Assembly: GCA_905182995.1 (NCBI GenBank)
Contig: CAJJDP010000054.1
Location: 378,964-442,963 of the forward strand
DNA from: Paramecium octaurelia
Lineage: Eukaryota; Ciliophora; Oligohymenophorea; Peniculida; Parameciidae
DNA length: 64,000 bases
Reading direction: 5' to 3'
Shown here: piece by piece, positions 49,362 through 61,061 of the stretch
How positions within the stretch are numbered: the first letter of the stretch is position 1
How the letters are laid out: every line of letters begins with the position of its first letter
Position numbers and translations under genes: made by a program
The notes under the pieces: generated by a model
Told to the model about the DNA's origin: nothing
Seen by the model: the letters and a program-made list of their open reading frames with translations, nothing else
The model's database searches: none

Positions 49362-50056
49362 ATGTATAAAAAACATTCGACAGAAAAATTAGTTAGAAAA
49401 AATGCTTCTCCAACCAATGAAAAAGAGAATAACTCTTATGCTAGGAAATATAGTAGAAAACTTTTGAGTCGATAAAGCAATCATGATGAATAGGAAAATA
49501 TCAAAGAAAATATATTAACAACTTATAACTCTAATACAAATTCCATAAATTAATTTGAAAGTGTCGCTCATCTCTAACAAATCATTTAGTAATAGAAACG
49601 ATAAATTTAAAATTATAAAATGGGCTGTCCTAGATGTTTAACCAAACAAAATACAGATCTAGAATTGAGAAATAAAATCTTAGTTTAAAACAACTAGATC
49701 TTGTCTTTATTGTCTAAGGAAACTTAAGAATCAGATTATACGGAACTCTTTAGAATTAATTAGATGTTGCAGTAATAAAATGAAGAATTAAAATAAAATA
49801 ATGAAATTTTGATATAAAATCAATAGGAAATATTGTAAGAGAATTTGTTCTTGAAAAACTTATTTGCTGAAACTAGCAACAATGCCAATGCCAAAGAATA
49901 TTCAAGCTGTAATTTATTAATTTATTTTTAATAGAATTATTTAGCCTCTCATAATCATAAGGAAGATTTTCCTCAATTTTGTAGTTAAACTCATAAGTTC
50001 AATCTCCATCACATGCCAAATAGCCTCAAGATAAACTATTTAACTTATTAAAATGA
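49362..50056 (+). CDS. hypothetical coiled-coil protein
   Basis: 222 aa with one 26-nt intron (49909-49934). It starts MYKKHSTEKLVRKNASPTNE; basic and Ser-rich at the N-terminus, with one zinc-knuckle-like MGCPRCLTKQN. It then has coiled coil rich in Asn and Gln (RINQMLQQQNEELKQNNEIL) and a Ser/Gln tail (SQVQSPSHAKQPQDKL). No family recognised. It lies 41 bp before the SAPS gene on the same strand. Confidence 0.65.
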
Positions 50057-50096
50057 GTTCTGATTTTATTATCCATATATAATATTTTTAATTATT

Positions 50097-52192
50097 ATGT
50101 TTTTTAAGTAAAGCTCTTTCATATTTTAGCTTCGCTCGTTTCTTTCCTCAGCAACAATAACTGGATACATTATTAGCAGATCCTGATTGCGAATTAGAAA
50201 TTATTTTAGATGCAGATAATATTTTATAGGAAATCAAAGGAATGGGAGCCAACAAATTTGCTGATCAGTACCTTATTAATTAATGAATTTCATAGCATAA
50301 TCAAGCATCCTGTGATGTATATGAGAATGATTCACTATATAATTTCAGTTGAGGATGAATTGACCGACAAAAAGGCCTAGATCTAGTACAACAATGCATT
50401 ATTATCGAAGATACCCATTCCTATGCAGTGAAATTTTGGGCAGTTAAAATTAGAAGTTATTGGATTTCATATTCGACAGTCCAGAGGGAGGTCTAGATGC
50501 AGACGATGAAATGACTCGATTCACTTTATTCCATCGATTGATTGCCTTTCTCGAAGTTGATGTTTTCAATATGACATCTGCAGGCTATTTTTCAAAATTT
50601 TTCCTAGCGCTTATTAAAAAACGAGGATTTGATGTATCATTAATTCAAGATTTAGGTTTGGTATGGAATTGCTAATGATAAAGAAACTTTATCCAATTTA
50701 ATAAAACACATTGATTGCAAACATATAGCTGAGATCATCGAAAAATTAATAATTCTAGACACAACCTAGGAATAATAAGAAGAAACATTCATAAAGGAAA
50801 GAAAGTCACTTTTATAAAGAATTATTGAATTAATGCAGAATAAATATTATTGTTCAGAAACTGTTGAAAATATTTGCGATATTCTTACTGAAATCACATC
50901 TAAAAATTTGAATTGTTTATACTATAATAACGCGGATATTGTTCCATTTGTTGATTAAATCAAAAGACCAGAGCTGTTATTTGAAATTGCAATCAAAACT
51001 TAAAAGCCATAACCATTATAAGTAATCATCAATTTAGTGGAAATGATCCCTAAGGAATAAAAAAAAGAAGACGAGGATGAAGTCGTTCATCATAATGAGA
51101 AGGATTATTCCATTTTTGAAAATATTGCTTCTGAATTACCTAAAAATTTATTAAGTAAAAGAAATAATGCTGCTAACTTCTAAAATTCTAATTAAGAAAA
51201 TGTGTAACCATTTGGATTACATAAAATTATGTTGCTAAAGTTGATTTAAACCTTAATTCAGTATAATCATAAATATTTATTAATAGAACCTCTGACATCT
51301 AAATTATTGAAACTCTTTTAAATGCTAATTTGATAAAGGTGCTAGAAATTATTTGTATTTAATACTCATCCAATAATTAAATCCACATCATGACAGAAAA
51401 GATCATAAAATCGATTCTTGATCTAAATAATGAGAAAATAACAGAGCATGTTGAATTTACAAATTATATATTTAGGTCTTCTAATTTGGGTAGCTTATTG
51501 AATTTATTGTCACATATCATACGGAAGAAAATGATAAAAAAGGATATATTGCTCTTCTGACTTCTTTAGCCAATTATCTGATTGAGAAATCATACAATAA
51601 GTCCATTCTTCAATATTATAAAGACAGTATAACATAATAATCAATTTTAGATTAATAATGGTTTAATTTTGTTAAAAACAGGCTGTGCAATATCAATCAA
51701 AAAGAGAAGCCTTATCTATGTAATGTAAATCCTAAAGCGAAATCAGAAGTAGCAGATGATCAAGAATCAGACATTATGCAGATTTTACAAGTATTTAGTT
51801 AATTGATTGTCTAGAAATTCAATGAATCCTATTATGGTTAGTAGGCTCAAGAAGAATAATAAGATTAAGATAAGGAAACATCAAAACAAGATTAGGAATT
51901 AGATACCTATAACTCATAAGATAATGGATAACTAGAAGAAGATGAGGATATTTTGATGGATATGAATCATGGTCAGGTCTGGAGTGATGATGCAAATTAA
52001 GAAAACAGATAGAATTAAGATGATGAAATTCAAGGAAATAAAATTTAAGATTCTTTGGAGGTGACATCTGAAAATGTGAAAGAGATCAATTAAATAGGTG
52101 ACAATATTTCTTCTTTATTCAATCATAATCTATTTTGGAGAATAGAATATGATGTCTAAGAAGCAGACGATATCCTAAACAGTTATGCGTGA
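50097..52192 (+). CDS. SAPS-domain regulatory subunit of protein phosphatase 6
   Basis: 646 aa in seven exons. Introns 50108-50129, 50268-50295, 50386-50410, 50656-50683 and two of 26 nt near 51266 and 51450 give one open frame. Diagnostic SAPS blocks: LDTLLADPDCELEIILDADN and ILQEIKGMGANKFADHIIKH (matching the L..eL....dE...QECk..n.kL..fl start), YPFLCSEILGSQNQKLLDFI (YP..asEIL), SYFSK..-type helices and later LLNANLIKVLEI. The C-terminal third is acidic and Gln-rich, typical of the variable tail. SAPS proteins hold and direct the PP6/Sit4 catalytic subunit in cell-cycle and membrane signalling. The start MFFNFARFF is chosen because intron 1 follows at once and yields the known N-terminal pattern. 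Confidence 0.9.
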
Positions 52193-52270
52193 TAAATTAT
52201 TTATTAAAAATAGTATTGGAATTTAATCACAATTCTATTTTATAATTTTATAATTAAAATTTAAAATTAA

Positions 52271-53946
52271 ATGTCTAGATCTGAAGTATAAATTGGAAGA
52301 TATACTTTGAACAAGAAAAATATGATCGGAAAAGGATCATTTGGTTTAGTTTATACTGCTACTTGTGATGGGGAAGAATTCTGTGCTAAAGTAATCTTCA
52401 ATTTAACAATAGTAAATATTGTCAAATGGAGCATAAAAGAAGTTTACGGATAGAGAAATAGAAATTTTAAGAATGCTTAGAAGTTCCCCTATTTAGAACC
52501 CAAATATTGTTCACATAATTGATGTGATTTAAAACGAAAGAGATTCTGAAGTTTATGTAATTATGGAATATTGCAGGGGAGGTGATTTGAAGAAAGAAAT
52601 GGAATAAAAGAAAAAGCGTAATGAGTGGTATACTCATTAAGAAAGCTTAAATATTGTGGCTCAGATTATCAAAGGCTATAAGAGCCTTTATGATATCGAT
52701 TTTATACACAGAGACATCAAGCCAGCGAACATTCTTATTTCAAGTGGATTTTATAAGGTATTTTCTGTGGTTATTTCAAAGTTAGCAGACTTTGGAATGG
52801 GCAAATTCATAAATCATTCCTAATCTACAAATATTGGAACTCCTGCCTATTCCGCCCCTTAAATCTTCTTTGATTCTAAATACACTAATAAATGTGACGT
52901 TTACTCTGTAAATAATGTGTTAATTAGTTAGCTAGGGGTTATTTTTTATGAACTAATTTTTAAGGAAAAACCTATTAATGTAAAAACTTCAGCAGAATAG
53001 ATTACTTTATTGAGAAAAACTTAGGAAAATAAAATTACATGTCCAAGGGATGAAAATGTAAATAGCTTTTAAAATAATAGTTGGATATTCGGGTCTGTGT
53101 TCTAATAGAATAAATGCTTACTTATGAAGAAAAACAGAGAATTAGTTGGAATGATTTGTTTAGTCATCCGTTATTTAATGGATAATAAGTACTGTAATCA
53201 GCCCATTTCAGGAGATCCTCATTATTAGTGTCAAAATAATATGTAAAATTCTAAAAGAGGCCTAATACTCCATATTATCATTTTTCAATAAAATTTTATA
53301 ATACTTTGGAAGAAGCATAAAATCTTAATGGCCTGAAACATCTTGCTGAAATAATCATGTCAAAAGGGGATGTTGCATATGATTTGGCTCTAGTACTTTC
53401 AGATCAACAAAGTAGTATGTCAGAAAATCAATTATAAATTTTATTATTCTGTCTTTTAAGCTACAAATACTTTGCTTGCATCAATACTATGGGGATGTGT
53501 ACAAACTAGGCAAATTATTGTCATAGTTCCCTCATCAAAATATTTCCCCAATTTAATGAACTTACCTAGGAGTGCTCCAATACTTAAGATTGTGAACTTA
53601 TAAGAGGAATCATAGTGTCATAATTGGGACACATAAACACTTATTATAGAGTAAAGTTATGAATAAAATGTAGGACGCATAACAATTTGTATCAGAGATT
53701 CCTGAACTTTAAGAGTAGTATCCAGAATTCTATTTAAAAGTTAGTGAGAAAGATAACGATTAGAATAATTATTCAAGCTATTTGGCTTGGTTTGAATTCT
53801 TTTTCAATAAATGGTTTGATAATGCGATATTTCCAAACTAAAACTAAATCAACAAAGTACTTTCTTTAGAAACAGCATTCCCACTTGAAAAATTTTGGGC
53901 CAAATCCCCTTCTTAGATCATTAGAATTAGAACAAATAGTTTATGA
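52271..53946 (+). CDS. ULK/ATG1-like serine/threonine protein kinase
   Basis: 517 aa; introns 52391-52412, 52758-52781, 52908-52931, 53080-53108 and 53651-53673 restore one frame. Complete kinase: glycine loop MIGKGSFGLVYTA, Lys in EEFCAKQI, HRD in FIHRDIKPANILI, DFG in LADFGMGKF, APE variant PAYSAPQIF, and the ULK-like closing helix MLTYEEKQRISWNDLFSHPL. The YxxQ/RISWxxLFxHPL end is typical of the expanded ULK-type kinases of ciliates. A C-terminal region of about 230 aa has no named domain. It is likely active. Tandem neighbours include two related kinases on the other strand. Confidence 0.92.
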
Positions 53947-54068
53947 AAAAAACTATTAATTAAAATAATAAATACATTCAAAAATTATAATTTAAATTTT
54001 ATAAAAGTGTGTTTAATTAACTATTTTAAATTTACCGCATAATTTGAATAATTTAAATAGAGTTTTAG

Positions 54069-54748
54069 ATGGCCAGAATCAAATGTGGAAAATAATAATA
54101 AAAACAACCTCCTCAATAGACTTACTAACAATAGTAACCTGTTCAATAACAGCCCATTCAAAAAAATATCAAAAAGATTAAATAAGCACCATCTGAAGAA
54201 AGAATTATTGAGAGGAAACCCTCTCCACAATAGTTTTTAGAGAAAAGAACCAGAAGGGAACAATAACTGCAAAGTGTTAAAAAGAAAATTAGATAGCCCT
54301 TTAGTATTGATTTGAAATTTATTATTAAGATTAAGGATTTTACCCAGAAGTTCCTAATTTATAATTTCCTAATCAATTACTAGATTGTTTGGTTAAAGTG
54401 ATTTGCTCTTTCGGGAACAGTGCCAAACTAACTTAGATAATAAAAAACTTAAGTTTATTTTACACAAATGAAGTTCAGGAGGAAGTAGTAAATTTAGTTT
54501 TAGCTGAATCAGAGGAATCTGGAGCCATTTATGAACTGGAAGGAAAATTCAAAGTTACTAATGCTCTTATTTAAAAAGTAAGTAGTTCAAGTCAGTTTTA
54601 GCCTTTGTTACAGAAGAATGACTAACTTGGATCAAAAATGAAGCATGAAGATATCGATGATAATGATCAGTTCCATTCACTTTCAAATAATCATGCTCAA
54701 TGTATATATCCTATATAAATCTTAAGAGGATCAGGAAATAGAAGATGA
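54069..54748 (+). CDS. hypothetical protein, Gln-rich N-terminus
   Basis: 217 aa with a 26-nt intron (54304-54329). The N-terminus is Lys/Gln-rich (MARIKCGKQQQKQPPQQ), then KPSPQQFLEKRTRREQQLQS. The second exon is a folded, helical segment: YPEVPNLQFPNQLLDCLVKV, ICSFGNSAKLTQIIKN and EVQEEVVNLVLAESEESGAI. An acidic tail (HEDIDDNDQFHSLSNNH) ends at TGA 54746. No family recognised, though the helical domain looks conserved. Confidence 0.65.
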
Positions 54749-54809
54749 ACTTAATCAATTTAGACAATATAATTGAAATTTTATATATAATCTATTAAAG
54801 ATAATATAA

Positions 54810-55665
54810 TCATATCACATTATTGTCCATGTCCAATTACAACTATAAGTCATCAATTGTAATTCTTTTTGATGGTTCGTAGATGATCATTGACTATAAT
54901 AATTGTTTCAACTTTAGTGGCCCCTAAATTAGATGTAAAATCATACTTCTTTCTTTATTTCAAAATCAATTTGCTTGATTTACCTAAAGAATGCTATTTG
55001 ATCAACTGCACTTCTATATGAATAAGGTAATTAGTTGTAAAAAGCAAAATATAAGACTAATCCAAGCTGATAAATTCGATTAAATAAATACTGAAAATAT
55101 GTCCTTAATTCTAGTTTGTTCTTTTTCATAAAATATTTCTGGAGCAGAGAATGCTTTAGTTTCCCCATCTAACACTTTATACAAAGATGATATTCCATAA
55201 TTGGATATCTTGTCAAAATAGAATATGATATACTTTATAAACGTTATTCTTAACTAAAATATTGGCAGGTTTCAATTCTCTCAAATCTAGATCAACATCA
55301 ATTATTGTTTAATACCCTCCCAAGAATTGCCTTAAAAAATTAAATGTATCCTTTTCAGTTAGTGGTTATTTGTCAATAATTGCTTTTAAGTTACCATCAC
55401 ATTTTTCCATTATAATGATTACATCCTTGTTGTGTTCAAATATTTCATAATATTTCAAGAGATTTACGTTGTCAATGTTTTTTAGGTTTTCAATTTTCAA
55501 AGTTCTTGGGATTGATGTATTGAAAAATATTTTAGCACAATATTGAGTTTATTTATCAAGTTCATTGACGCAATCGTAAATGAAGGAATGTCTTCCTTTT
55601 CCAATAAGTCTGTCTCTAAAAATGATATAGTTTCCTTTTTAAATAGGAGATTTATCTTTTATCAT
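54810..55665 (-). CDS. ULK-like pseudokinase
   Basis: 260 aa after removing introns of 25, 25 and 23 nt. The kinase fold is complete in length: IGKGRHSFIYDC in place of the glycine loop, Lys in TQYCAKIFF, and the closing KDIFSLGLVLYFAFYNQLPY and PSKRITIDDLQLQL helices. The catalytic loop, however, reads DLRELKPANIL, with Glu where HRD has Asp and Leu where it has His. The metal-binding DFG reads SNYGI. With both aspartates replaced it should not transfer phosphate. It sits between two kinases with intact HRD and DFG and probably arose from one of them. TGA 54812; ATG 55665. Confidence 0.85.
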
Positions 55666-55770
55666 GTTCAAACAAAAATACTAAATAAAATTTTTTTATT
55701 TTAAAAATACACAATTTAACGGTGCGAAGGAATTAATTAAGAAATTATTATTAAATAAATCAAAAAAATC

Positions 55771-55806
55771 ATTCTAAGCTTTATTCTAAGCTGTATTCTA
55801 AGTTGT
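55771..55806. repeat. 12-bp tandem repeat, three copies
   Basis: ATTCTAAGCTTT, ATTCTAAGCTGT, ATTCTAAGTTGT stand head to tail in the 240-bp gap between two minus-strand kinase genes (upstream of the pseudokinase start). Units differ by one or two bases. It may be a recent slippage product or clustered sites for a regulator. Confidence 0.7.
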
Positions 55807-55904
55807 ATTTTAAAAATTTTCTAGCCTCTGACTCATTAAACTACATTTTAGGGTAATGAAGTTAATTCAGAATCTAATTACAATTATTTTGAGGGTAAAA
55901 TATT

Positions 55905-57529
55905 TCACTTATGCTAAAACTTCTATTTAAAGCTAAAAATCTATTTATAATTAAATAATTCTTAAATTTACATATTTAAGTTTCCTTATTAATTGTTTTA
56001 AGGAATTTTTGGTTCTATTTGTGTTTAAAATAGGTCATTCCATAAATATATATAGTCTTCATAATTTGAAGAAGATCCTATATTTTTAGCAAATGCAGCA
56101 AACTGAATGAAATGATCATGTAAATCCTTAAATTAGTTCTGATAATTTTTGTTTATATCATTTATCCAATTAATTTAAAAATGGGCCATCTATTAATTTT
56201 TTACAAATATAATTACATCCAAAGCATAATTAAACTTCTTTATGTTAATATCATCAAAATTAAATTTGATATCAGGATCTTATTTGAATTTTTGTTTGTA
56301 AATTCCAGATAATTCTTAAAACCTCTCTTCTTTTATTATTTTTTTGAGATTTGAACTTAGATTTTTGTAATTACCCTCCATAAAGGAAATAATTGACATA
56401 CACAATAAATGTTTACAACAGGCTAGCGTAGTAAAAGCTAATTTGAAAATATTCAAGGAAATATCAAGTATATTTAGTTAACTAAAATAAAATATATAGT
56501 TACAAACAATTTTAGAATTCAAGCATCAGAACATTAACCAATTAAGATTTTTTCATTAACAAATTAACATGTTATTTAGCTATAGTATAACAAAAATTTT
56601 CGGCATTTTGTTATTCATATATGGTTTATGAATATTATTTAAAATCTGTAGTTATTGCATATAAGTCTTCCCAATTTATTCTATTTTCTTATTTGTACAC
56701 TATCGTCTATTCTATAATCAATTTAATTAAATTTATCTATTCATTAGAACCCTCAATAGTACTCAAATCAAATTAGAATTTTTCATCCTTCAGTTAATTG
56801 AAGAAAGGTTATTGCTCCTCTTTAGTTATATATGGAAGTTTTAAGAAACATAATTCGTATATAATTAATCCAAATGAGAAGATGTCTGATTTAGGAGAAA
56901 ATATTTATTAGATTGAAATTTCAGGAGATTGATATAAAGGTGTGAGATATTTTGTGAAATTTTATGCCTATCCCATATCCTGAACAAATCTGGCTGATCC
57001 AAAGTCACAAATCTAAGTATAAAATAAAATTACTTTGTATATGAGATTATTGTTAGAATCCATTGTTAATAGAATGTTTTATGGTTTAATATCTCTGTGA
57101 AAAATCTTTTTTTTATAAAGAAGAAATGCGCCATCTACGACCTGAATAATAAAATCCAAAATCTATTCAGCCGTGAATCGTTAGTTTTTTTATCTCATTT
57201 CATAAATTTTCTTACTCAAATCTCCCAATTCACACAATTCCAAAATAATAAATACATCGTCGCCAATTTATTCAATATCATAACATTTTACAATGTGTGG
57301 GTTTAGGAATACTTATAATGAGTCTAATATTTCGTATTCTTATAGAGATTTATTTATGCCCATTGAAGCTAATGAGATTTTCTAGATATCAAAATATGAT
57401 GATTACCTTCGCAGCTAATTTCAATTCTTAATTTTCCTTATCTTTGCAATGAAACACATAGCTGTAGTTCCCTCTGTTAATAATTTAATAACCATCTACT
57501 TCGTATCTTTTTTTTACAGTGATAGACAT
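55905..57529 (-). CDS. ULK-like serine/threonine protein kinase with C-terminal extension
   Basis: 518 aa; introns 57382-57406, 57013-57033 and 56482-56503 (25, 21, 22 nt). The glycine loop is weak (IINRGNYSYVFHC), but Lys (KLAAKKIS), HRD (IFHRDIKPQNILL), DFG (ICDFGSARF) and the SPKSDIFSFGLIIYEL helix are intact, so activity is likely. The kinase closes with QENRINWEDLYAI. The C-terminal 200 aa are helical and Cys-containing (FKLAFTTLACCKHLLCM, then NLSSNLKKIIKEERFQELSG). Splicing the third intron links kinase and tail in one frame. TGA 55907. Confidence 0.88.
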
Positions 57530-57570
57530 TTGGAAATAATAAAAATAATAATAAAGTAAAAATTAAGAAT

Positions 57571-59311
57571 TCACAGCTAAATTTGTTTAAATTGGAGTTC
57601 CTGACTTAAGAAGAGACCAAAATCAGTGTAGTAGAACTTTTTTTAAAAATTGTCAATGTACTCCTCCGAGATGCTGTATTGTTGGAATTCTTCCTCGACC
57701 TATGAATTAATTTTTTATTCTATTCCTTGAATTTCCTCTTCAATAATATTGACTTCTGAAGGTGTTTACTCTTATTGTTAAACAAGAGAGGAGGGTGGTT
57801 TAAAAGGTTTGAAAGAAGGTTGGAAATATTCATTGATTTTTTTTTATTCATGCTTGATAATAATTTTAGAACTTTTCTTTTTATTTTAATTAGCCAGAAT
57901 ATTAGAATTAATCAATGACTTTTATTTAAGAGTCTCTTATTAGCTTGAGAAAAGATTACTCTATTCGTAATTTTATTGGTTTTCTATTTAATATTTTTCA
58001 TTATCCTCAGTAGATTTTGAATTAATAACTTGAGACTAATTGATGACTTTTGATTCTCCAGATCTTTCAAAAGATTCCTCCGGGTTTATTTTTGTAGATT
58101 ATGATTTTTTAATAAATTTGAAAACTTGAACTGGTCTACCACTACCGAAAGTTGGTATTTCTAATTAATCATTATTTTCACTTTATTATTTATTATCTAA
58201 ACTTTATTGTTTTAAGTTCTTAGATGATTGAGAATATGGTTTTAAATCTTGTGGACAAATTCGACCATCAGCAATATCCTATATCAGAGTATCCGTATAA
58301 ACATTGCCTAAAAAATCAAGATTTCCTTCCAAAAGGGATTTCATTTGAGGATATAATAGGTCAGTGTCGAAAGTATTCACAGTGACCATTTTTCTTTGGA
58401 CTGGACAAAACACTCTCTGAAATAGAAAAGTTAGATATGCTTTTTCAAACTATTCGACATAATCAAAAGGTACGGAGACCTTCTGTTTCCTCTATAGATT
58501 ATCAATGGCTTATTTATAATTTTACGAAGTTGCTACTACTTAATAAGCTCTTTTAATTCCTATTCCACTTATTGAACCTAAATAATCACATCCTGATAGG
58601 ATACAAAAGGTGAGAAACTTTTAATGATGCCAATTCTAAAAATTGTATTCTGAACAAGTTTGAATAGAATCGTAATCAATCTCTTCACCATATCCGAATT
58701 TATCTAATTTATATAGTACCTTCCTGGCTCCATAAGCAAGCAGATCAGAATCTTCAGTTATGATCACATCAACGTATTCTGTTAACGATAGATATGCTAA
58801 TTGAGCATCTGCTTCATACGGAGCAACTATGCACTCAATATTCCTGGTCCTCAATGCTTCCAATAATTTGGATGCCATTTAAGGGGTAACATCTATAGAT
58901 TCAACTAGTTTTGTATAGGCTTTATCTTTTTCGCCTTGCTATTTGAATTCTAGATGCTTTTATAGGTTGTCATTTCTCCTTCTACAAATATGTATATTTA
59001 TATTACTTTTCCCGCTCTTCTTCTGTTGACTTTTTGCTTGGGAGTTTAGCTCCATCAAATACCATTACAACAGTAATATTATATTTTTTGAGCTACTCTA
59101 CTTTTTTTAAGCAATAATTTATATGTTCATTGGTCTCTCTGCCTTCTGACAATTCTTAAGCACATAAGAATATCCCTTTATGCAACCTAAATCATAAGTA
59201 TGCGGAGTACCAGCAATAGGTATCCACAGCAATTTTCTTATTCGAATATTCAGAAATATGTCTTTGTTTTGTGACAGATTTCAGAGCTTTTAATAAAGAA
59301 TCGATTCCCAT
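57571..59311 (-). CDS. EXO1: exonuclease 1 (EXO1), XPG/FEN family nuclease
   Basis: 563 aa; introns 59187-59210 (24 nt) and 58982-59006 (25 nt). Splicing the first gives DTYCWLHKGIFLCAQEL, the EXO1 N-block. Catalytic acidic residues are all present: VVMVFDGAKLPSKK (N domain), then VAPYEADAQLAYL, VIITEDSDLLAYGARKVLYK and FCILSGCDYLGSISGIGIKR (I domain and H2TH start). The DTYCWLH and LAYGARKV wording favours EXO1 over FEN1 or XPG. The C-terminal half is disordered and Ser/Gln/Lys-rich, as in EXO1, ending with a short folded piece (YIDNFQKKFYYTDFGLFLSQ). 5'-3' resection, mismatch repair and recombination are the expected roles. Confidence 0.95.
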
Positions 59312-59339
59312 ATTTTAAAATAATATTATTAACTATATT

Positions 59340-60165
59340 TCATCTACAGCATCCACAAATGTACTCTTTCTATTCATACTCACCTTTCTTTAATCCTACG
59401 CATGTAATATGATACCACTTCTAACACTTGTCACACTAAATTTATAGATAAGAAGTTACTTAAATATAGATTTAATCTGGATTTTGGGGTTATTTACAAG
59501 TACAATGATGTTAAAGTTTAGATAAGCCATCAAACTTCTTTTTAGTAGGCAGCCATTCTAATCTAGTGAAAAAAACTCCTTTGTCAACTTGAGAGGATGT
59601 TTCATATTCTTCCAGAGTTACAATTCGACAGGGAGACAATATAGTAGAGGCCAAAATATAGTCTGTGCAATTTGTGCTGAAGACTTCGTTATTGGATATC
59701 CATTATTTGGCTAGGGGTTTAAATTTTATTATTTCACTTTTTCGATAAAACCTTTGATGAATTGTAGATATACCAATTAACTTCACATAAACAAATCAAT
59801 TTTGTTGATTTGTTCTCCTTTATTGTAACAATTCTTTGGATTTTACCAACATAATCTTCAGAAGGATTTTTAGCATTTTTTATTAAAGCATATTATCCAA
59901 GTTTCAACACTTGAGAATTCACTTTCATTTCATCATATTCATGAAGAGTGATAGAAGTATCTTTTTCTGCCCAATTAACAAGATCCTTGAATTGTTACTT
60001 TTTAAACATTTCTTTGATTTTTTGGGACGTGGATATTAAATTTTACTACTTTGGCTTGGATATTTTTTTTTTTAATTTCTCTACAGAATCATCTGAATCA
60101 CCTGATTTACGAAAGAATTTGTCCTAATTTTTTACTTAATTTTATACTTCTTTAAATTCTGCCAT
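59340..60165 (-). CDS. BAH domain and PHD finger protein
   Basis: 259 aa; introns 59752-59773 and 59436-59459 (22 and 24 nt). After a basic N-terminus (KLKKKISKPKQQNLISTSQK), residues 85-200 read as a BAH domain: LKLGQYALIKNAKNPSEDYV, GKIQRIVTIKENKSTKLICL, CEVNWFYRKSEI, NEVFSTNCTDYILASTI (the i.hk..V....). The C-terminus is a complete PHD finger, CTCKQPQNPDQIYIQCDKC, then QKWYHITCVGL and YICGCC, with the second intron inside it. BAH-PHD proteins such as plant SHL/EBS read histone methyl marks; nuclear role inferred. It lies 28 bp upstream of EXO1 on the same strand. Confidence 0.92.
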
Positions 60166-60847
60166 TTAATATTAAATTAAGAATAATAATTAATATACAA
60201 AACCATATATATCATGAGTATATGTATTTACACTTTCCATTTGATTCAATATCTAATGTTCTTCTTACAAATTAAAACATAAGAGTTAGCCAGGCTATGT
60301 TATGTTGAATTTATTGATTCCCAAATAAATAAATATTAAAAATGCAAATAAACATGTAAATTCACTCATTGTAGAATAAGTAAAGAAGAAATCTTCAGTT
60401 TATGATATAATGGAATATCTTGATATCAAAAATACTAATGATATTTTTTGATAGTATCTCAAACACTGACTTTAGATATATTATCCATTTAAGATGATAA
60501 AAACAATATTAAAAATAAGAGATTTATTTAAAAAAACAATAATTGATTAATTTCATTTATAATGGCATATAGAATTTATAAACTCATAATTGATTATGTC
60601 TAACATATTACATTTTATTGTAAATACTTTGAAATTTTCTTTAGTTCCAATAGAGCATTAGAAATGCTAACACTCTGATATGATGTAATTTAAAATCAAT
60701 ATTTTTTATTCTTAATTGAGGCAATTTAAATTTAGTTCAAGTAGAAATATTATTAAAAAAAAATGTCTAAAATTTAAAAGCATTAATTATTCACTAAAAT
60801 ATATTGCTGGAATTCTGATGAACAAAGTTTAATAATTATTTTATAAT
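60166..60847. other. intergenic, divergent promoter region
   Basis: 682 bp, very AT-rich, between the BAH-PHD start and a small plus-strand gene. No frame, repeat or RNA gene that I can support. Confidence 0.5.
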
Positions 60848-61048
60848 ATGAAGGCAAAATAAAATGATGAAGTGAAAAATGTGTCGACTCCTGAGAAATT
60901 GATGAAGTTATCAAACAACCCAAAAGCGCCTTAGAAAATATTGGGAACATCCAATAAAGTGAATGAATCAGATATCAAAAATGTGAAGAGAAAGTTGTTT
61001 ACAGATAAAGAAAATGAAGTGAATTTTATTCCAAATTAATTTAATTGA
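60848..61048 (+). CDS. 66-aa peptide with cyclin-docking-like RxLF motif
   Basis: ATG 60848 to TGA 61046, single exon. The sequence begins MKAKQNDEVKNVSTPEKLMK and contains TPEK, a proline-directed site, and NVKRKLFTDKENEVNF near the end. RKLF fits the Cy/RxL cyclin-groove motif, and the K-R-K run suits nuclear import. Such short disordered proteins with TP sites and RxLF are typical of CDK substrates or inhibitors, but that is inference. It stops 13 bp before the start of the large surface-protein gene. Confidence 0.5.
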
Positions 61049-61061
61049 ATAATTATATTAT

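Noticed and set aside
52530-53150. Apparent frame breaks in the kinase C-lobe
   Set aside because: They vanish once the 24-nt and 29-nt introns are removed; not a pseudogene.
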